This document shows, piece after piece, positions 27,401 to 41,300 of a DNA stretch of 64,000 nucleotides (the stretch's first letter is position 1; every line of letters begins with the position of its first letter). The notes beneath the pieces were generated by a model that saw nothing but the letters and a program-made list of their open reading frames with translations, searched no databases and was not told the DNA's origin. Origin of the DNA: Pisaster brevispinus (taxonomy: Eukaryota > Echinodermata > Asteroidea > Forcipulatida > Asteriidae). The stretch is taken from assembly GCA_023634235.1 (NCBI GenBank), contig JAMKCF010000007.1, forward strand, positions 2,301,001 through 2,365,000, in the 5' to 3' direction. The position numbers and the translations under genes are program-made.

Positions 27401-30400
27401 AGCGGCAGGTTGAAAACTGATCAAAATGGACTTTTTGAAGATGTGTGTGGTGAAGTTTTGTGTAATCACTTCAAAATTTACACACATGTTGATCGTCAAG
27501 CAGCCATCATATGTGTGAAATTTCAGATCGATGACGTCATCGGGGGTCACGTGACGCGGCATTAAAGGTGCTTTTTTTAATGTCGTATATCTCCCTAAGT
27601 GTTAGTGCAATCATGTTGAAACTTGGTAGTTTGTTGGATATTGGCAAGTTCTTATAAGTTCTGAAATGACGTCATGATGACGTCATCACATGATTTTTTA
27701 TGATTTTTTGAAAAAGTTATGGCGAAACAGCTTGGCATTTGTGCACAAATGCAATATGTCTAGTTATTATTATTATAATTATTTATGTGATCATACCAAC
27801 GCAAAATGTACAATAAATAAACAAATGCACATAATAATATTATGTTAATACATGTATAAAATTAACATCTATTAAATCGTTGCGGAACCCGCTGCTAAAA
27901 TATAGGATTCGAACTGCCTCTAGCTACCGGGCAATCTCGGTGGACTAGTTGGTACAGTGTAAGACACTGCTTTAGAATTGCAAAGGTCGTGGGTTCGAAA
28001 CACATAATAACAATTATGAAAAAAATTGCAAAATAGCAAACAAAATAAACAAAAGAAATAAAAAATGAAGAGAAATACAAAGAATCTAAACATCTTTAAA
28101 CATCTTAAAAGGGCCAATACAATGATAAATACAACTAACTGTGGACGAACAAAATGTACAACCAAAAAACAGCAACGGCTATGTGGGTCAGGGGCCGCAA
28201 AAGTAAAAGAAACTACTATTACCCGCAGGTATGCAGTCCCGCACATAACAATGACAGTGATAGGACACGACTATACAAAGCACACAAAACTACAAAAGAC
28301 TTATACACTGCAGAGGCCCATTTATAGGCAAATTTATAAAGAACGATACAACAAAAGAAACATGTGAAAGTTTCAGCTGAATACAGAGTCTACTTGCTGA
28401 GAAAACAGCAAAAAACTGTCACAGTAGTCTCACAAGAATGCTGAATCAATCCACATTTAGCGAGGGGGCAGCGGGTACCAACCGCATCTCTGGCCGCAGC
28501 AATCGCAAGCGACGAACACCAGCCCTCAGGAATCTGAGAAAAGATTCATGCATGAATCGTTTCCCAGATTCAAATGTTTTCGGGGGGGGGGTGAAAAATT
28601 ATCCAAACCATATTACTTCCAAGGGAATCCTTTTCTCAAAATAGTTTGCTGCACTTTTCACTAAGTACGTTTTTATGGTGATTAATTTTCGGAGCAATGT
28701 GGCACAAAAACTGGAGGATTGCTAACAAAATGAAATTTTTTTTAAAAGTCAACATTTCATCAATCCCTCAGGCTGACCTAATAATTACAGAATTTATTTC
28801 AATTCCCGCCCTACATTTCCAGCTCTACATAGACTTACCTTGTGTGACTTATCAGTGTTAATAACAACAAATGACATGTTTGACTTCAATTAATAGTTTG
28901 TGGTTTTTATAAATGACATATGACTACAGACTTGGTTTTCGTTTAACAGGTGTGTAACCAAATGAAGCTTTTAGGCATTCCACTTTCTGGCACTGCCGAA
29001 CTGTAATTAATAAAAATCTTTTCATCACTGTTTGGAAAAACTCCACATGCAACATTTGTTACCGCCAGATTATATTACTTCTGAAACAATTTATCACGGA
29101 AATAAGTTAGTTACAAACAGCAAAGTGGCTAGCATTATTTACATAACATGGCAATGGGATCTGTTTTGTATTGAGACCTTAGAAGAGTGTACCATCGCAT
29201 GCTAACAAAAGTAAGCATTTAAGACATTAATCATAACAAATGGAACTTCAACGTCAGAAAATCCCATAAAGAAGGAGTGTTAGTCATTTCTAATTAACTC
29301 AGCTATGACATGTACGTATTGAGAATATAACCCCTTCACTAGCTCGAACTTGAGCAAACTTTTGACGCAATTTGGTTTACAACTTGATTTACCGGCAAGC
29401 GAGTCAGGAAAAATACCTTCTTCACAAGCGGCTACTCCCACATGAAGTGTACTAATGAGGATCGTCGCTGCTGAAGTGATGTTATGAGTAGACATACAGT
29501 ATAAATACCTTCACTTCAGGAGCTTGTTTTCATTTTTGAGAGGTATTCAATCGTTCTACTTTTATACTGTGTCCGGTTCTAGTTTGGGGACACAAAAAGT
29601 ACCCGTATACTGTAACAGTGGGAGTTCGAACACTCGCTCGGCTAATTCCTTGAGTATATTGACGCTCAAGATGCGGGCGCGGGGAAAAGGGGAGACAGAA
29701 GAAACGTCTTGGTTACCGGTATCGTTTTCTTATCAACTGAGGTGCACAAAGCGAGGCTGGGAACCGAGCATCAATGATGTTGCCGTTTGGCCCAAAACTT
29801 GATACGTGGTCGATTGAGATCCGACCGCCCAGCAATTCTGGATTTAGTTTAGGAGGGTGTCTGCACTTAGCAACCGACACAATGCGTTCCATCCAGTTGG
29901 TCGTCTCAATTTCTGTTTGCGCGAGACACGCTTTATGGCGTCCGCGACAGGATAAAGTTCACTGAAATCTGAAACTATTGCTTAATTTCAAATAATGTCT
30001 TAAGACTTTCCCAAGGCGACACAAAAACGGCAACAATCAAACCCCGGCGCGATGCCAACATGCATCCGATCAATTTGGTTGAAATCACAGAAGAAAAAAA
30101 AAGAAGAAGAAAAAAACAGAGCTACGATTCTGCCAATTCTTCCGCATAACAGCCCTCTTCATCTCATTTATCCAAAAAGCACAATTGCATTCAGAAAATC
30201 AGAATGCAACGAATGACGTGCTTCTTAGTAGAACAGTTTGTCCCTTTCTACTCCATCCATCAATGTCGGTACAAAGAGAGAAAAAAAAAAAATCATTTGG
30301 TTGCCCATAATAGTCCACAGTCTACCCTGAATGCCCTGCCTACCCACTTAGGCCAACAATAGTGGCATATCACCCCTCGACAGTTTACAATGTAATGCCT

Positions 30401-33400
30401 CCCATAATCATAACAAGAGTACTTTAACACATCATGAAGGGCTGGGGTCCTTTTCTTCCCCTATTTCAAGAGGTAACCAAAGCTATGAAATGACAATTAA
30501 AAATATAAAGCCCCAGGTTTTGTTTTTTGTTTTGTTTTTGTTTTTTTAATCCACTTTGGGTCGGTAGTTAATATGACTCTATGTAAATACACATTGATAC
30601 AATCACTGAGAGCTAGAACCAACCCTCACTGGTGCAACTCATTGTTCCCGCAGTGCCCTGGTCCTCAAGTCAGCTGGCTTCATTCTGACTAGTGAGAGCG
30701 CTCTGACTAGAATCTTCACCCTGCCATGCCATGAATGGCATGAATTGAGATTGTTTTTCACTGTAGCAGAAATTGGGCTTGTCAGGGGGCCGTTACTGTT
30801 TTACACATGGAGGTCTATAACCATCCAAGCCATCATGCTGACACATGGAATATGTTCTTTAGTGCTGACAATGATTGAAAATGTACACCGCACACATAGA
30901 TCCTTGTCATTCGCTTGGTGGAACACGACTATCTGGACTTCCGGGCCCTTAAATAGTAGCTACAGCGTGCCTTGTGGCAATTGTTTTCGAAAAGCACATG
31001 TATTCAGATGTTTTAGTCAATTGTATCCATTGAATATGGTTTGAATAAAAAATATCTTAAATGTAGAAACTGTAAACTGTACAAGAATTTTCAAATCTTT
31101 GGGAAAAAAATTTGTTTCAAGCTTAATTTCCAATTTACGTTTGACCATAAAGAACATGCAGCAGAAGGAAATAATCGTGATCCTTTGCGTAAACACTCAC
31201 GCAAACTCAAGCATGCTGCTACAATTAGTAGTAGTACGGTACCCAAACTGTGCAAAACTAGAACGTCGCTGTCTCAGCGACTCCATGCAATGTAAAAAAA
31301 ACCACCATACAAAACAAGGTCTGTTTTCGTACTAAGTAACAAAGCACTAAGGCCCATATCATGATTTAAAATATTACATAACTTTGGTTTGTTAGTGTCA
31401 GCGTAAATTCACAGTTTGACACTTCAAGCCGGATGTTGAAGGTCGAGTACCGTTTCTTCATTTTCTCATAAGTTTCCAGATTTTATTTAAATTTTATTTA
31501 TTATAGTATTAGTTTTAAATGTAATAATTCCACCACTTTTTGAAAAAAACAAAAACCATGACAATTAACTGAGAGTGTTTTTTATTGGGACTTATATTAT
31601 ACTTTTTTATAGTACATTGTCTAATTTATTAGATTTATTATTTGCTGGTCTGCATTCTCGCTCAAGATTATAATTTTAATTTTGTTTTGCTTTGCTTCTC
31701 CTCCTTTGGTAATTTTGCGCTTGTTTAACTATGTATTCTGCTGTTTGTTTGTTTTGTTTGTTTATTTTTCATGTCTTGTTTGTTTGTTTTTCATGTCTTG
31801 TCTGTAGGCCTCCCATATCAGGCTTTACTTTTAAGATGTGCCTCTATTTCTCTATCTCCTGAGAATTCTTTGTTCTTTTTTTCTACCTATCTTCGTTGTT
31901 CTTGTATTTTTTTGTTTGTTTCTAAAGTACTATTCACCTTATAATGCTATAGTATTTGATTTGATTCGAATTCAAATTGAACTGTATGGTTTTCTCTGGT
32001 TATGAAGAAATTGTTGATTTTATTTTATTTATTTATTTATTTTGTTAATGTAATAAAAGTAGGCTAATCTTAACAGGAGTAAATGTCGTTAATGAAGCAG
32101 TTTGTTTTTATTATACTCATTAGTAATTGCACAGAACTGATCGTAAAAGTTCAGAAAAACACATGAGGAAATTACATTTAGCTAATAATGCAAACTGCTT
32201 ACCAACCAAAATGACCTATGGTGTAATTTTGTTTCTAAATTTTGTTAATGGCCTCCAGATTAGCAAAGTCTTTCCAAAGACCCCCCTGGAGTCAAAACTT
32301 GAGGCCACTAACCATTTAGGTGGAAAAACACAATTACTCGATTGTGCGACACTCTTTGCTGTGACGGAATGATTAAAAGTGTTCTCGATAAATTCTAGCA
32401 CTTCTGACAAAATTTGGCGACCCATCGGATACAATCATGACCCACTTTTGGGTCGTGACCCAGAGTTTGTGGTGCCTTAATCGAGGTCAGTCTCTCCAAC
32501 GCCATCCATGGCAGTTATGGGGAAATTTAACAAGGAATACCTGAAGGTGCATGTGTACAAATTGTTCGGTGATTTTCAAGCTTCCATCTAGTCTCATTCA
32601 AGATGATACAATCTTATACTTTCACTTCACTCGGTCCCAGCGCCTAACCTGGAAGCCCTGAGATGGCTGACGTACAGAACTTGTATACCATTACCCCCTA
32701 CCTAGTATCCCCTGGTCACCACTTTCTGTCAATGATTCAACCTTTATCAACAATAGAGCTCTATGGTGTACTGCCCCAATCTATTGGAAATAACTATTGT
32801 CCCTCTTAGCCTGTTACTAAAAATGGCGCAATTAATTTACCTGAATAGTGTATCTGTTCTTGTAACTTTGGTTTAAAAAGATGAAGGCTAACTACAGTTT
32901 ACATTATCGTATCGTGTGTGTACATGTTGTGATTGTGTACATTGCACACCCATCAGCAGTACAATCAGTCCCATCATGCATCACTACGTCCTGAACAAGA
33001 ACTTGCACAAGCTCATCAGCCCATCCCAGCAGGACTGGTTGAGATCGCTGTGGGCCGCACGAAACACTTTCAAGTAACATTCCAGAATAAAATTAACACG
33101 TAACTCACCAACAGAGAATGTACTAATTTGAAACTAATAGTTTGACTCATTTCTCATAAACAATTGCATTTCAGGCAAAAATTTGCCCACAGACCGACAG
33201 AAGCCTTTGCCAGGACCATCTTTATACAACGTAAGTTATGTGTTAATCTGTAAACATTTAAATTCAATCTTAACAATGCTAGATGCATCATCTTTAAACA
33301 CCCTGTTTTCCCCCTGTAAATTGGGAAACCTTATTTCAAGATTCTGTTTAATTTTTTTTTTTTTTTACCGTTGATAATTTTAAAACTCATGATCTACGCC

Positions 33401-35348
33401 TCCTCATGGCTGATAACTCGCATCCCCTACACCCCCAGGCCGCCCTCCTTCATCCTCCCATCCCCCCACCCCACCTCACCCATCACCCACACCATGCAAA
33501 CTCAAGACACTTAGTGAATGATCATTTACTCACCACTGCATTGTTGTCTGGTAGGACCGTCTTGACACGCCCACGGCACCACGCCCCGTCCTTGACAAGG
33601 AGGGCGCTACAGAGGTCCCCCTCTTGCCACACTATGTCCTCTTCCACCTTCGTCTGCTGGTAGTTAAGGGTCATAGAATCTAGCAAGCTGTCAAGAGATA
33701 AGGGGGAGAAAAACCTGCTTTACTATCACGGAAAATTATAACAACAAATAATTAAGTAACACACTACAAAGGAAACTGATAGGGTTGTTTTTTTAAATAA
33801 ATTTTGGTTAAACAACTGCTCATAGAAGAGATTGATGTACATGGTGTCACTGCATGCCTCACTTGATGACATTGGCACTATTAACCAGTTGCTACAATCC
33901 CGGCCATATGTCGTTGGGCCCCCTGGCCCCCCGGCCCCCGTTCAATGTTGGCTGTCTTTTCGCAGTCCTTGCTCTAGCTGGGGTTAACAATATTGAGCGG
34001 GGAATGGGGGAACGGGGGAGGGTATGTTTATTGTCAAGTAGCCCAAGCATTTTGGCTGGGATCTTCGGTCACCATTGTCACCCATTGTCAGCTACAGTCT
34101 ACCATGCTTGCCGTCTAGTAATAATAATAATGATAATAATAACACAGTACTTATATAGGGCATCACACAAAAGTCTCAATGCGCTTTACAACATTGAAGT
34201 CAAACAAGCATACAGGCAATTAAACAAGCAGGGAGCGATTTTAAATACAATTTGAGTTCTTGCAGTTTTGATGTGATGTGGAAGAGAGTCAAATGGCATG
34301 TACAAATTATAGTAAGCACACTACAATACAGGGCTCGAATTTGACACTGTACGCAGGCCCGAGGCCAGTGATTTTAGTGTCGGGCCAGTGAACTTATGAA
34401 CGTACAAGTCCGGCGGTCTTGTGTTTTTTAATAAAAACACGTCACTGTTTTTTTAAATTCAACTGATCAACTGAGTATTGAAGTATTACCCACAAGAAAA
34501 ACTTGATAATTCTTCTCTTAGTGCTTGGTACAAAAATAGCTCAAATGGGAAACTGTGTAGAGTGTTCTTTTCATTTTGATTCCGGTTTTGTAACAAATTT
34601 TCTGGTTCAGTAAAAGTTTTGAGCTACAAGCCCTGCAGTCTTGTGGATTGTTTCCCCAAATTCGAGCCCTGCAATATAGCACATCAGGACATTGACTTTC
34701 AAAATGGCGCAACCAAGATTATTGCGATGATGCTGTCAGGTGAATGGGGTCAATACCGGTCATTTGCGAAATGACGGCTTGGGTTTAGGCTCTGTCGGTT
34801 ATTGAGAAAGCAGACCCTTTCCTTACTTCAAAGAGTCGAACAACGCCCAAGCCCAAGGCCGAGCCCAAGTTGTTTTAGAAAAGGGCTCTATGTCTGGATT
34901 TTTCTTGATATACTTTTAAGTGGTTTTTAATATTGTGTTTGCTGAAATGACTAAATAAGAATAAAAATTAATGTTTTGATTGATTGATTGAGTGATTGAC
35001 TTTGTGTTTGACTTTTCAAAACAAATACTTAATTCATTCAACAAATATGATACAGAATTTACAAAAACAAAGGAAAAAAACCAATTACATTAAATACAAC
35101 CAGCTCTAGACCAATATTCCCATTTTCCTCAAGAAATGGGGTCCCTGCAACATATTCCAAATCACTGATAATGAAATTGACTGGATTTAATAAAAAAAAA
35201 AATTTCTGTTTCTACACGACGTACGTCTAATGAAATAGCTTAGTGTTAAGTTGGGTGTAATTTCAATTCCAGCTACCAACCTGTATTTTGTAACTGACAT
35301 TTCTTGGCTATTAGTATTCTATTTAGAATTTACTCTTAATCCGATTGC

Positions 35349-35382
<34 letters not shown>

Positions 35383-38300
35383 TATTGAAGACAATCAGAG
35401 CACACTGATCGAAATGTCGAGCTGTCCAACCACTGGTTCTTCTCAGAACCATCACAGCTCATACAGAGATTTAAAACATGGTGTCTCTGCAAACCTCATA
35501 AGACTGATTGATTAATAGATTGATTAATTTGATTGATTGATGGATTAACTGATTGCTTGACTGACTGATTGATTAATTGATTGATTGGCTGATTGAATGA
35601 TTGTACTGGAGAAAAGACATAAAGCTTGACATCTTTGTACCCACCTGTCCAGACCATCTTTGCCAGCTGTTGATAGCTGAATAAACAAGCATGTTGGCGA
35701 CTCCACATGACTGATCTGAACAGCCGTATACTGACTTCTGGCCTTGGATGACAGCTTGGACCGAGATGGTGACAATGAGTTGTGTTTCTCCACGACGATG
35801 CCGTTTGTCTTGGGAATACGTGACGGGGATGCTGGCTGAGGGTCGGTTTCTGGATCGGAGAACGAGGCGTCTTGGTTCTGGAGTGTGTCGTCATCTGAGA
35901 TGTCAAGGTGAGGCATGTCAAAGATAATAGCTGCACTGACTGACCTGATAAGGGAAGAACAATGAGAATAATAATAATAATTGAGTATTTTATGGATTAT
36001 GAAAAAAATTTATGTAACACCTGGTAAGGATTTACAAGGTGCTGTGGCGCATTCAGCTGCCACTGCCAGAAACACCGGGGCAAAACCCTTCTCTAAGCCA
36101 TAACCATCACTGGGTTCTTTTACAGGCATTATACAATGATCTGGACCTACAGCTTTATGTCCCATGTGTGCGTACTACACCCATGCAACAGTTCCACAAT
36201 TGCTGCAAAAAGCACATGCACAGTAGACTCATGTCAAGAAATAAACTACAAGGGAAACTGACTGGGTACATTTTAAAGTAATTTGTGTTTTGACTAAACA
36301 ATAATTGGCTGGAGACTTACACCAACGACCTCCGGATTAACGTACCGGTGCTCTACCAACTGAGCTATCCAGCCCTATGTTGGCGGTCTCCCTATTAGTC
36401 AATATCTTTGTTCTGGAGTGCCAGTCAGAAGCCGTGTAACCGTTAGCTGCCGTGTAGCCAGGGATCGCACCCAAGTGTTCTCTTTCTTTGTTCAAAACCC
36501 AAACTAAAAAGTAGACTGTCATGCATGCAACAGTCTCTGTGCAACAGTCTCTGTGCAACAGTCTACTACGTTGCCCTGTGCGTAAATACTCACATGTACA
36601 TGGCAAACATCAAAAATAGCATCTGGCACATGATGGTGAGTGGACCACTGAGACTTTAGCAAGCAATCATGCATATGCATGAGGTACAGTAATACTTGCT
36701 GTGGTTTTGAATAAACTATGCCGGGGTGGGAATCGAAACATAGACCTAACAGTCACTTACCCTGGACCTGTGCTCTGACCGAAACCTTTCTGCACTAATA
36801 GAGCGTTGATGTTTATCTCTCGTCCCTGCCTATCTTCCATTAGAATGACTGACAATCGTCCCTTGTTTATGCCTGCATCAAATATATTGGAAAAAACAAC
36901 AACTCCACAATAACTTACCCACAAAGATTTTAAGGAAAAAAATCAACACCATCTGCAGTAATTGTTTTAACCCGAGTGAGATTGAGATACTTTGTTTTTG
37001 TCTTTCTATTTTCCCATCGTTATTGCTGGACTCTGCTGTGCACAAGTACCAATATTGAAAGTGCAAGCATTGACCTTTTCATTGGAATTTGACGAATGAA
37101 AGGTTTTTGGTGTCGTGAAAGTAATGCTTCAAACTATAAAATCTAATTCTGATGTTTTTTTCCAAAAACCTTTCAACTTCCCTACGGAACATTCCTGATC
37201 TAGTTCTACTTGTAAGCAAGGCAGGATTCGAACCCAGTCCTAAAAAGCTATTTAGGAAATACACGAAACTGCAGGGATTGAAGCTTCAAAATTTTAGACC
37301 AGAATTTATTTTACAAGACCAGAATCAAAGCGAGCTGAACAAGCACTAAGTGAAAATATGTATAGCTCTAATTTGTCTTATGTGTAAACGTTCTTCGATA
37401 CTGGTGAAAATTGAAAGATATTTAACAAAATCATAGTCAATGTTTTTTTAAGCAGATATTACACAATGAGGTAGCCTATCATTGTTCATTTGAAAAACAC
37501 AAAACCACCATGCTTGTCTAGTTGTGAGTTTACTGACCTGATGTAAAATCACTGGCCGGACACTAAAATCATTGGCCTGAGGCCTTTCAATCCAGTGTAA
37601 ATTTTGAGCCCAGATTCCCTCTGAATCTCTCAGCCTCAATTACCTTTAATAGTTGCCCTCAGAGCTTTGGTCAAAACGATCTCTCCGAAGCCCTTAGCTT
37701 CCTCAGCTGACCATCCTAGCTCTGGGTCCTTGGGTCCGACATCAACTAAAGAGCACGGCAAAGCCTGTCCGAAGAAATGGGAAAAAATTTACAGACTAAA
37801 GCTTGAATATCAGTTTTTAAAGTTTGTACAATAAACCAGTTTTTGGGGGTGACCTGAAAAAAATAACAACACCTGGGCAAACCACTTCTCTTAACGAATA
37901 TGTCGGGGCTTGAATTTTTTATTTCTTTTTTTTTGGGGGGGGGGGATCTACAAGACTGCAGGGCCTGAAGATCAAAATGTTTACTCGACCAGAATTTAGT
38001 TTACAAGACCAGAAACAAAATGTGTTGAACAAGCACTAAGAGGAGATCTAGATTGGATAAAGTGTACATTGATACTCAAGAGGACTGAAAGATTTTTTCA
38101 GATTCCTAGTCAACATTTTTTTCACAAAGATATTACACATTGAGGTAGACTATTATTATTCAATTGAAAGAAACACATGACCGACGGGCTTGTCTGGTTT
38201 TGAGTTTACTGGCCCAATGCTAAAAACACTGGCCTCGGGCATGTAGTCCAGTGTTAATTTTGAGCCCTGTGTGCACTGGGTTCTTTTACGTGCATTGACA

Positions 38301-41300
38301 CAACACACAATCAACGGCTTTACGTCCCATCAGAAGGAAGTAATTAAACATTGATGAAACAACTTCATCATTTATTTACACACACTTGCAATAAAGTCAA
38401 CAACCGCCTCCAGTAGAGAAATTAAATAAATTAAGTCCATACCACTAAATACATGTCAACTTGCAAATAACAACGAGAACGTTATATCAAGTAAATATTA
38501 CAATTAAGGGTTATGGGGTAAGTGTCTTACTTAAGGATATAACACCAAGAGAAAGATTTTGCAGAAGTTCATGTAATTTTTAAAGGCAAATCCACACTGA
38601 ACTGTTTCCTTACCTGTATTGATAACTTGAGGAATTTTTTAGGAATTTTGCGCAGCTCTGAGCAGTGGAGTCTCTCGTAGTTACCATAGTCTACATACAA
38701 GACGTCAACTTGCTGTTTCCCTGGGAGAGCTGTAAGGTAAAAAAAATGGCAGAGTAATAGATTATGATATCATCAGGCAAGGGCGCCCTCTAAGTTCTAG
38801 ATCTATGATCTGAATAGACTGGTCTCCTGTCTTTATCCACAAGGATAAAGACAGGCACTGGTTTTACAGACCCAATGATTTCATTGGATACAACGATTTC
38901 ATTGGATAAACGTGCTGTGACGTAAGCTTTGCATATCTGTGTTATGATAGGTCGAGGTTACGAGGTGATGCAGTTTGTCAGCTTGCACTTTCGATCGTCT
39001 GCTGCATGCAACTAGCGTCATGTAGTGTTGTTTTATTTACTATGTAATGTGAACATGTACGTGTGAATTGACTGCGAGTCTTCGTGTGAAATGAATGCTA
39101 GGTCAAAGGTACATCTCCCAACATCCGGTCTGGCAGGTATCTGGCGTTATTCACGAGCCTCGAAGTGTGACATCAGATGTTCGGGCTATGGTCTGAAAAC
39201 ACTTTGCATCAGCTGTTATTTTTATTATTATATCTTTCTGGGAATAACAACAATAACAAAAATAACTAGTTCTTATATAGCGCATTTCACAATAACGTCT
39301 CAATGCGCTTTACATTAGTGCCCTGGTCATTGGGCCAATAACATTCCTGTAATCTTTCTCAGCTCCCTGGGGAGTATACAGCCCGGGCTGCCGTGGCACT
39401 CCGAAGGCTTTTTCAAACACAATATCAACCTCTACCCTCGCAGGTACCCATTTATAGCCCTGGGTGAAGAGAAGCAATTATAGTAAAGTATCTTGCTCAA
39501 GGACACAAGTGTCATGACCGGGATTCGAATCCACACCCCGATGACTTAACCATCGAAACTTGAATTTGATGCTCTAAACCACTCGGCCACATGACACCCC
39601 AATGAAACCAAGAGACCCTCAAAAGCGACCAGCACTCACGTGACCGTAGGATGAAGGAATGTCAGTTTTAAATGTAGGAGGAAAACCTTAACTGAAAAAA
39701 CCCCACACAATCAGGTAGGGACTGAAAACCCAATCCACATGCAAGGCTCCGGTCTACAGTGGAAATCGAAACAGGTTCCACAGAGGTGAAAGGAACTGAT
39801 GCACAATCACTGTTTCCTCCAATAACAAAAAACACTGCATCTACCTTAACGAGAATTCTTTGGGATGCCCCTCTGGTGTGAAGAACTGCATTAGTCATAA
39901 AACAAACCACGTGGTAAACTGACCGAGTAAATTTTATCAAATTTTGGATTGAAAAAAAAAATCTACCGAGTGGGATTTTAACCTGTGCCCTCCAGATAAA
40001 CGTGCCAGTGCTCTACGATTGAGCTATCTAGCCCTAGTGTTGGTCGTCTCCCAATTTTTTCAATATCTTTGTTCGGGGGTGCTAGTCAGAAGCCATACAA
40101 CCAGCATAAACTGGCGTGTAGCCAGATATCACAACTAAGTTTATGATACAACCTGGGACGCAACAGCCAGGGGATCACCCTAAGGAGATGCAACTTTTCG
40201 TTTCAAATATCAAGTAATAAACAACAAAGGTTTATCTTCATTAGCTAACAGTGCTACTCCATGATGGAGGGCAGCCAGCGGTTTAGGGCAACATAAGAAT
40301 TGAAGCTTTGCATGGTGGTAAGCCAATAACGTTAGAAGTTTGCCGACACCACGTAATTAGATCTCGTTTGAGTGAGTTGTGGTTCTGAGAAGAACCCATG
40401 GACTCAATGTTTCGGACAGGGTACTCCGTCTGCTGTCAGGAGACTCGACGAAAAGAGTACCCTGTCTGAAACATTGAGTCTTTCAAATCTTCTCAGAACC
40501 ACTCAAAAAAGATCTCACGGTGTCACTGCAATTTCTTTCGTTACTGCACCATAAAAACTCGTGAGAACTGACCAACTATCTCCGCTCGTGACCACTGTTT
40601 ATCCTCAGAGAACTTGGCCACGCAGATTGACCCAACCTTAGGGCAAAGGATGTTCCAGCGATCATCAATCTTCTTGTAGTAGGTTTCCTGAAGATCTTTC
40701 ATCATCCGCAGAAGGTATTCACTATCTGCTCCGATCTGACAAAAAGGTTTGGAAACAAAATGGATAATATTTGTATTGATACTTTATTCTGGTGCATAAT
40801 ATATAAATAATGGATGTATAACAGTGAACTGTCGCACAATATAATCACTTGGTGAAATCTTGACTACAATTAAAAGCAAGATTTAACCAAGTGATTATGT
40901 TTTGCAACAATGAACAATCTAACTGCATTCATGATTTGTTTTATATAACTCACACATAGATTTAAAAAAATGTTTACAACAAATACAAAATTGAAACAAA
41001 ACTCCAACAAAATAAACTTAGAAATAGCGTGGACTATCCATCTAGACACCAACCTTGTCCGCAATGGAAATGGCCTTGCTTTGTTTGGACGAACGAGTGG
41101 GATTGATTGTCTTGGCAATTAAGAATTAAGAGATTTGGGGTTGAACATTGAAAAATTTACTACAATGCAGTTTGAACCAACGACTTCTGGTTTATTGTGC
41201 CAGCATTCTGCCAACTGAGCAACCTCCTTATTTGTCAATATCTTTGTTCGGGGGCGCCAGTCAGAAGCCGTTAGCTACCATGTAACCAGGGATCACACCT

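Noticed and set aside
25503..27565. A 64-codon frame repeated in all three copies of the TGACGTCA-rich element, with an opposite frame of similar length
   Set aside because: Differences between copies are mostly amino-acid changing, there is no start context or domain, and the overlap of frames is explained by the palindromic sequence.
35496..35936. Overlapping 146-codon minus frame
   Set aside because: It is a shadow of exon 22 in another frame, with an SINQ-type tail from GATT repeats.
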